Shown in pieces: positions 45,395 to 47,787 of a stretch of 47,787 bases of DNA. The stretch spans positions 1-47,787 of the forward strand of contig CALFWR010000049.1 of NCBI GenBank assembly GCA_937928555.1, in the 5' to 3' direction. Under the pieces are notes generated by a model. That model ran no database searches, was not told where the DNA came from, and saw only the letters and a program-made list of their open reading frames with translations. Within the stretch, counting starts at the first letter, position 1, and the number at the start of each line of letters is the position of its first letter. The DNA is from an uncultured Pirellulaceae bacterium (lineage in GTDB: Bacteria > Planctomycetota > Planctomycetia > Pirellulales > Pirellulaceae). The translations under genes were made by a program, and so were the position numbers.

Positions 45395-46711
45395 TCACTT
45401 GGCAAACATCGGATGCGTCTCATTGAGAACCCTCAGGATTCGTTTTCGGTCATCGTCCGAAAGATGCCCAAAGTCCTCGCTTTCATCGACACCCTCGAGC
45501 ACCTCCAGCATGCGCCGCTTCACGATGCTCAGCACCGCTTCTGGCAACGAACAAAATGACTCTGAATAAACAAGGTAGCTGCATGGATTCTTGAGCAGCC
45601 TGGTTTGCAAATCCAAATCTCGCAGACTCTCTCCGTCAGAGCTTCGCACGGCCTTGCTTTCAAATTCTGTTTGAAACGACGAATTGCCCTTCACCGGCGA
45701 AGTCAGCTTGAACTCGTCGACAAAAAACAGGTACCGCACCAGCTTTTCGGCGGCAGCCTTCAACCGTCGCTTTGTCGTATCGCTACGAAACCCTTGAGCC
45801 CGCTCCAGCACTTTGTTCATCAACTCCTGGTGGTGCAGCGCCTGTCGGGCAGTGTAAGAAGCATGAGTCACATGATTGTGAAACTGAGCCTGATGTTCCA
45901 AGAGCATCAAAGCAACGATGTCACTGGTCGGTTCAATCGCTGGCTTGCGGACGACCCGTGGCAACCGCTGCAAGTTGGCGCCCTTCTCCCGATCAAGGCC
46001 AGTTTCATTGGGTTCCATGAGCAGCACGTTGCCGCGATGCCGCATCTCGCCATGGTCGCCGGTCACGTACCAACCTCCAAACCGGTCCTTGAATTCGGTT
46101 CTGTGGTCAACCAGCGTCGTGCCCAGGCGGAACTCCGGATGACCGCTTCGTTTTGGAAACACAGATCGAACCAGAAAGCCGGGAACCTTTTGAGTCTTGC
46201 TGGTTTCGTGGCAGGACATGCACTTGTGCGTTTCCCGAACAAGCCTGGGTTGGACCGCGTTTTCCTGTTCGATCGAATAGAACATCGCACCTTGCACCGG
46301 ATCGACCGCCCCAACCTCCAGAAACTCACCGCCGGGAACAAAAGCCACGTACACTTCGTCGTTGAAGTAGATGGCACGCGGAGACGATGGAGAGATCCTG
46401 CGGATTTGCTTGCTGGTTTTGGAAAACACAAGCGTCTGTGACGACGTCGGCACATCCAACTGCTCAAGCAGGGACTTCAGCCAGCCAAAATCGGCTTCCC
46501 ATTTTAGCTGCGCGCTTCCGTCATCGAGCTTTCGCCCCAAAGCCGCGACGCGATCGTTTGGCTCGGTTGTCTCGTAATTGATCGGCGGCTTGTTGGTTTC
46601 AATTTGGCCCACTGCGGGCTCACATTCCACACTCAAAAGCGACACCAAAACGGCGGCAAGCATTTGAAAAAACCGCTTGGACCTTTCCATCATTGTCAGA
46701 GAGAAATTCAT
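45395..46711 (-). CDS. Exported single-haem cytochrome-like protein
   Basis: The 438-aa product has an N-terminal signal segment (FFQMLAAVLVSLLSV) and one haem-binding CMSCH (164-168). Around it, FVPGGEFLEVGAVDPVQGAM and PGFLVRSVFPKRSGHP are long, well-formed stretches; further His and Met could be axial ligands. I cannot place it in a named family, but large single-haem proteins of this type are frequent in planctomycetes. The start may be ATG 46711 or 46693. It begins 5 bp after the stop of the Cys-repeat protein, so both are co-transcribed. The 3' end has been copied into the adjacent repeat array. Confidence 0.75.
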   Translation of the reverse strand: MNFSLTMMERSKRFFQMLAAVLVSLLSVECEPAVGQIETNKPPINYETTEPNDRVAALGRKLDDGSAQLKWEADFGWLKSLLEQLDVPTSSQTLVFSKTSKQIRRISPSSPRAIYFNDEVYVAFVPGGEFLEVGAVDPVQGAMFYSIEQENAVQPRLVRETHKCMSCHETSKTQKVPGFLVRSVFPKRSGHPEFRLGTTLVDHRTEFKDRFGGWYVTGDHGEMRHRGNVLLMEPNETGLDREKGANLQRLPRVVRKPAIEPTSDIVALMLLEHQAQFHNHVTHASYTARQALHHQELMNKVLERAQGFRSDTTKRRLKAAAEKLVRYLFFVDEFKLTSPVKGNSSFQTEFESKAVRSSDGESLRDLDLQTRLLKNPCSYLVYSESFCSLPEAVLSIVKRRMLEVLEGVDESEDFGHLSDDDRKRILRVLNETHPMFAK

Positions 46712-46716
46712 GACCG

Positions 46717-47553
46717 TTATTCCTTGCTGTCGCTTGCGATTTGCTGGTCAAGCTTGGCAACGTAGGCCGCCGGATCAGCTTCGATCTTTGGAATGCACGG
46801 AGGGCAACACACGAATATCTTGCGACCATTTACAACGGTTGACTTCATCGTTGCGTCAACTGGCTTTTCCATGACGGGGCAGTTTTTTTGTGCCGCGGCA
46901 AGATTCGTTTGGATTGTCTTCCAATGTTCGGCTTTGATTTCCTTGCCAACGCAGCCTTTGCAGCAAAGAAAGGCCACTTCTTCGCCGACTTTGACTTTGA
47001 CGGGCTCGCCCATGGAGCCGAGTTCTTTGCCGGTGACCGGGCAAATGGCTTGAGCCGATGCGTGGATCTTGTCGCTGGCGGTTTGTCGTTCTTTGGCAAT
47101 GAACGCGGTGTAGTAAGAATTGACTTTCGCCAATGAGGCTTCGACGTCAGCCTCGATTTTTGGAATGCAGGGCGGGCAGCAGACGAACACTTGCTGACCG
47201 TTGACGACGGTGGATTTCATTGTCGCATCGACCGGCTTTTCCATGATCGGGCAGATGCCTTGGGCAGCGGCGATGCGTTGCTGAATCGTGGCCCAATGTT
47301 TCGCGTCCAATTTTTTGCCCTGACAGCCTTTGCAACAAAGGTAGGCAACCTGCTGGCCAACTTTGACTTTGATCGGTTCGCCCATCGAGCCAAGTTCGCC
47401 GCCTGAGACCGGGCAGATTTTCTGAACCGCAATCTGCAAGCGGTCATTGTCTGTGAGGTTCGGCCGTTGTTCGGTTTCCTGTGCGCAAGACACCGTAACG
47501 AAAAGCAATGTCACGAAGAACGCGGTGAACAGATTTGTCGTTAACGTTTTCAT
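46717..47553 (-). CDS. Exported protein with four YHS/TRASH-like Cys motifs, internally duplicated
   Basis: The 278-aa product starts with a signal peptide (FFVTLLFVTVSCAQE). Residues 41-144 and 165-268 are two copies of one module. Each module holds ICPV(S/T)G...LCCKGC (Cys47, 73, 74, 77; Cys171, 197, 198, 201) and CP(I/V)MEKPVDATMKS...VCCPPC (Cys101, 125, 126, 129; Cys225, 249, 250, 253). The spacing C-x25-CC-x2-C resembles YHS/TRASH metal-binding motifs used for copper and other heavy metals. It is upstream of and co-transcribed with the haem protein, so the pair may serve metal or redox handling in the periplasm (inference). Confidence 0.75.
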   Translation of the reverse strand: MKTLTTNLFTAFFVTLLFVTVSCAQETEQRPNLTDNDRLQIAVQKICPVSGGELGSMGEPIKVKVGQQVAYLCCKGCQGKKLDAKHWATIQQRIAAAQGICPIMEKPVDATMKSTVVNGQQVFVCCPPCIPKIEADVEASLAKVNSYYTAFIAKERQTASDKIHASAQAICPVTGKELGSMGEPVKVKVGEEVAFLCCKGCVGKEIKAEHWKTIQTNLAAAQKNCPVMEKPVDATMKSTVVNGRKIFVCCPPCIPKIEADPAAYVAKLDQQIASDSKE

Positions 47554-47591
47554 ATCAATCCTTTATCAGAAATAGTTGAATCTAATCTTAA

Positions 47592-47778
47592 CCCGAATTA
47601 TTCACGAGGCGTGGGCGTCAGAATCAGTTGAGACAGTGATCCGCGACTCTGATGCGATCAAACGATCGCTGTGGTTTTCATCTACCGGATGACTCAATTT
47701 TCTTGTCAACGTTCAGCTTTTCCCTTGCTCCTGTTGGCCAGACGTAGAATCAACGCCCGTCGTCGTGAATAATCCGGG
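47592..47778 (-). mobile_element. Complete 187-bp MITE-like element
   Basis: It starts CCCGAATTATTCACGAGG and ends TCGTGAATAATCCGGG, with an interior close to that of 7835-8022. The flanks are CTTAA on both sides (47587-47591 and 47779-47783), consistent with a 5-bp target duplication or a palindromic TTAA-type target. It lies upstream of the Cys-repeat gene. Confidence 0.85.
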
Positions 47779-47787
47779 CTTAAGCCG

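Noticed and set aside
45227-45559. Plus-strand frame with repeated RTRKLVGPVPTGR
   Set aside because: It is the translation of the hairpin-repeat array, not a protein family.

Overview
The window reads as chromosomal DNA of a planctomycete, most likely a relative of the Pirellulaceae. The evidence is the combination of a DUF58 / transglutaminase-like / MoxR operon, lipid-A-type genes (lpxD, lpxI), an H4MPT-dependent C1 gene (mch) with an ATP-grasp partner, single-haem cytochrome-like and YHS-like exported proteins, and a giant beta-helix surface protein. This placement is inference from gene content. I see no rRNA, tRNA, CRISPR array, phage gene or transposase.

Layout. 1-390: remains of a short repeat element. 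0.4-7.7 kb (+): a Cys/His-rich exported protein, then DUF58, a transglutaminase-like protein, MoxR, a His-rich lipoprotein and an ArsP/YraQ-type permease, closely spaced or overlapping. 8.1-9.9 kb (-): folC and a DUF2007-like membrane protein. 10.2-15.9 kb (+): an ABC exporter (ATPase, permease, large acidic-tailed partner) and a sulfotransferase. 16.0-16.5 kb (-): a lipoprotein. 16.7-19.7 kb (+): a 45-aa membrane protein, a glycerate-dehydrogenase-like enzyme, mch and an ATP-grasp ligase. 19.8-21.7 kb (-): an M28/PDZ peptidase. 22.1-25.4 kb (+): a fused E1 alpha/beta and an E2 of a 2-oxoacid dehydrogenase. 25.5-30.2 kb: uvrB, an App1-type phosphatase and an M20 peptidase. 30.5-33.3 kb (+): clpS, mtaB and a class IV aminotransferase. 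33.3-36.4 kb (-): glycosyltransferase, lpxD and lpxI. 36.6-40.0 kb (-): the beta-helix surface protein. 40.3-40.8 kb (-): a broken glycerate kinase. 40.9-43.4 kb (-): a HerA-like ATPase. 43.7-45.0 kb (+): pyrC. 45.0-45.4 kb: a repeat array. 45.4-47.6 kb (-): a duplicated YHS-like Cys protein and a single-haem protein.

The strongest non-standard signal is a family of about 188-bp elements with terminal inverted repeats beginning CCCGGATTATTCACGA. There is one partial copy at the left edge, complete copies at 7835-8022 and 47592-47778, a truncated copy at 30823-30923, and single-end fragments at 185-226 and 40291-40310. They look like non-autonomous (MITE-like) elements. One end fragment sits exactly where the glycerate kinase reading frame is broken, and that gene also carries an in-frame TGA. 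A second signal is a four-unit array at 45.04-45.46 kb that repeats the 3' end of the neighbouring cytochrome-like gene together with a GGCCGGT/ACCGGCC hairpin.

As candidates for little-described systems I would rank the His-rich lipoprotein/permease pair attached to the MoxR cluster, the YHS-repeat/haem pair, and the standalone HerA-like ATPase with coiled coils. All three are hypotheses from sequence and context.
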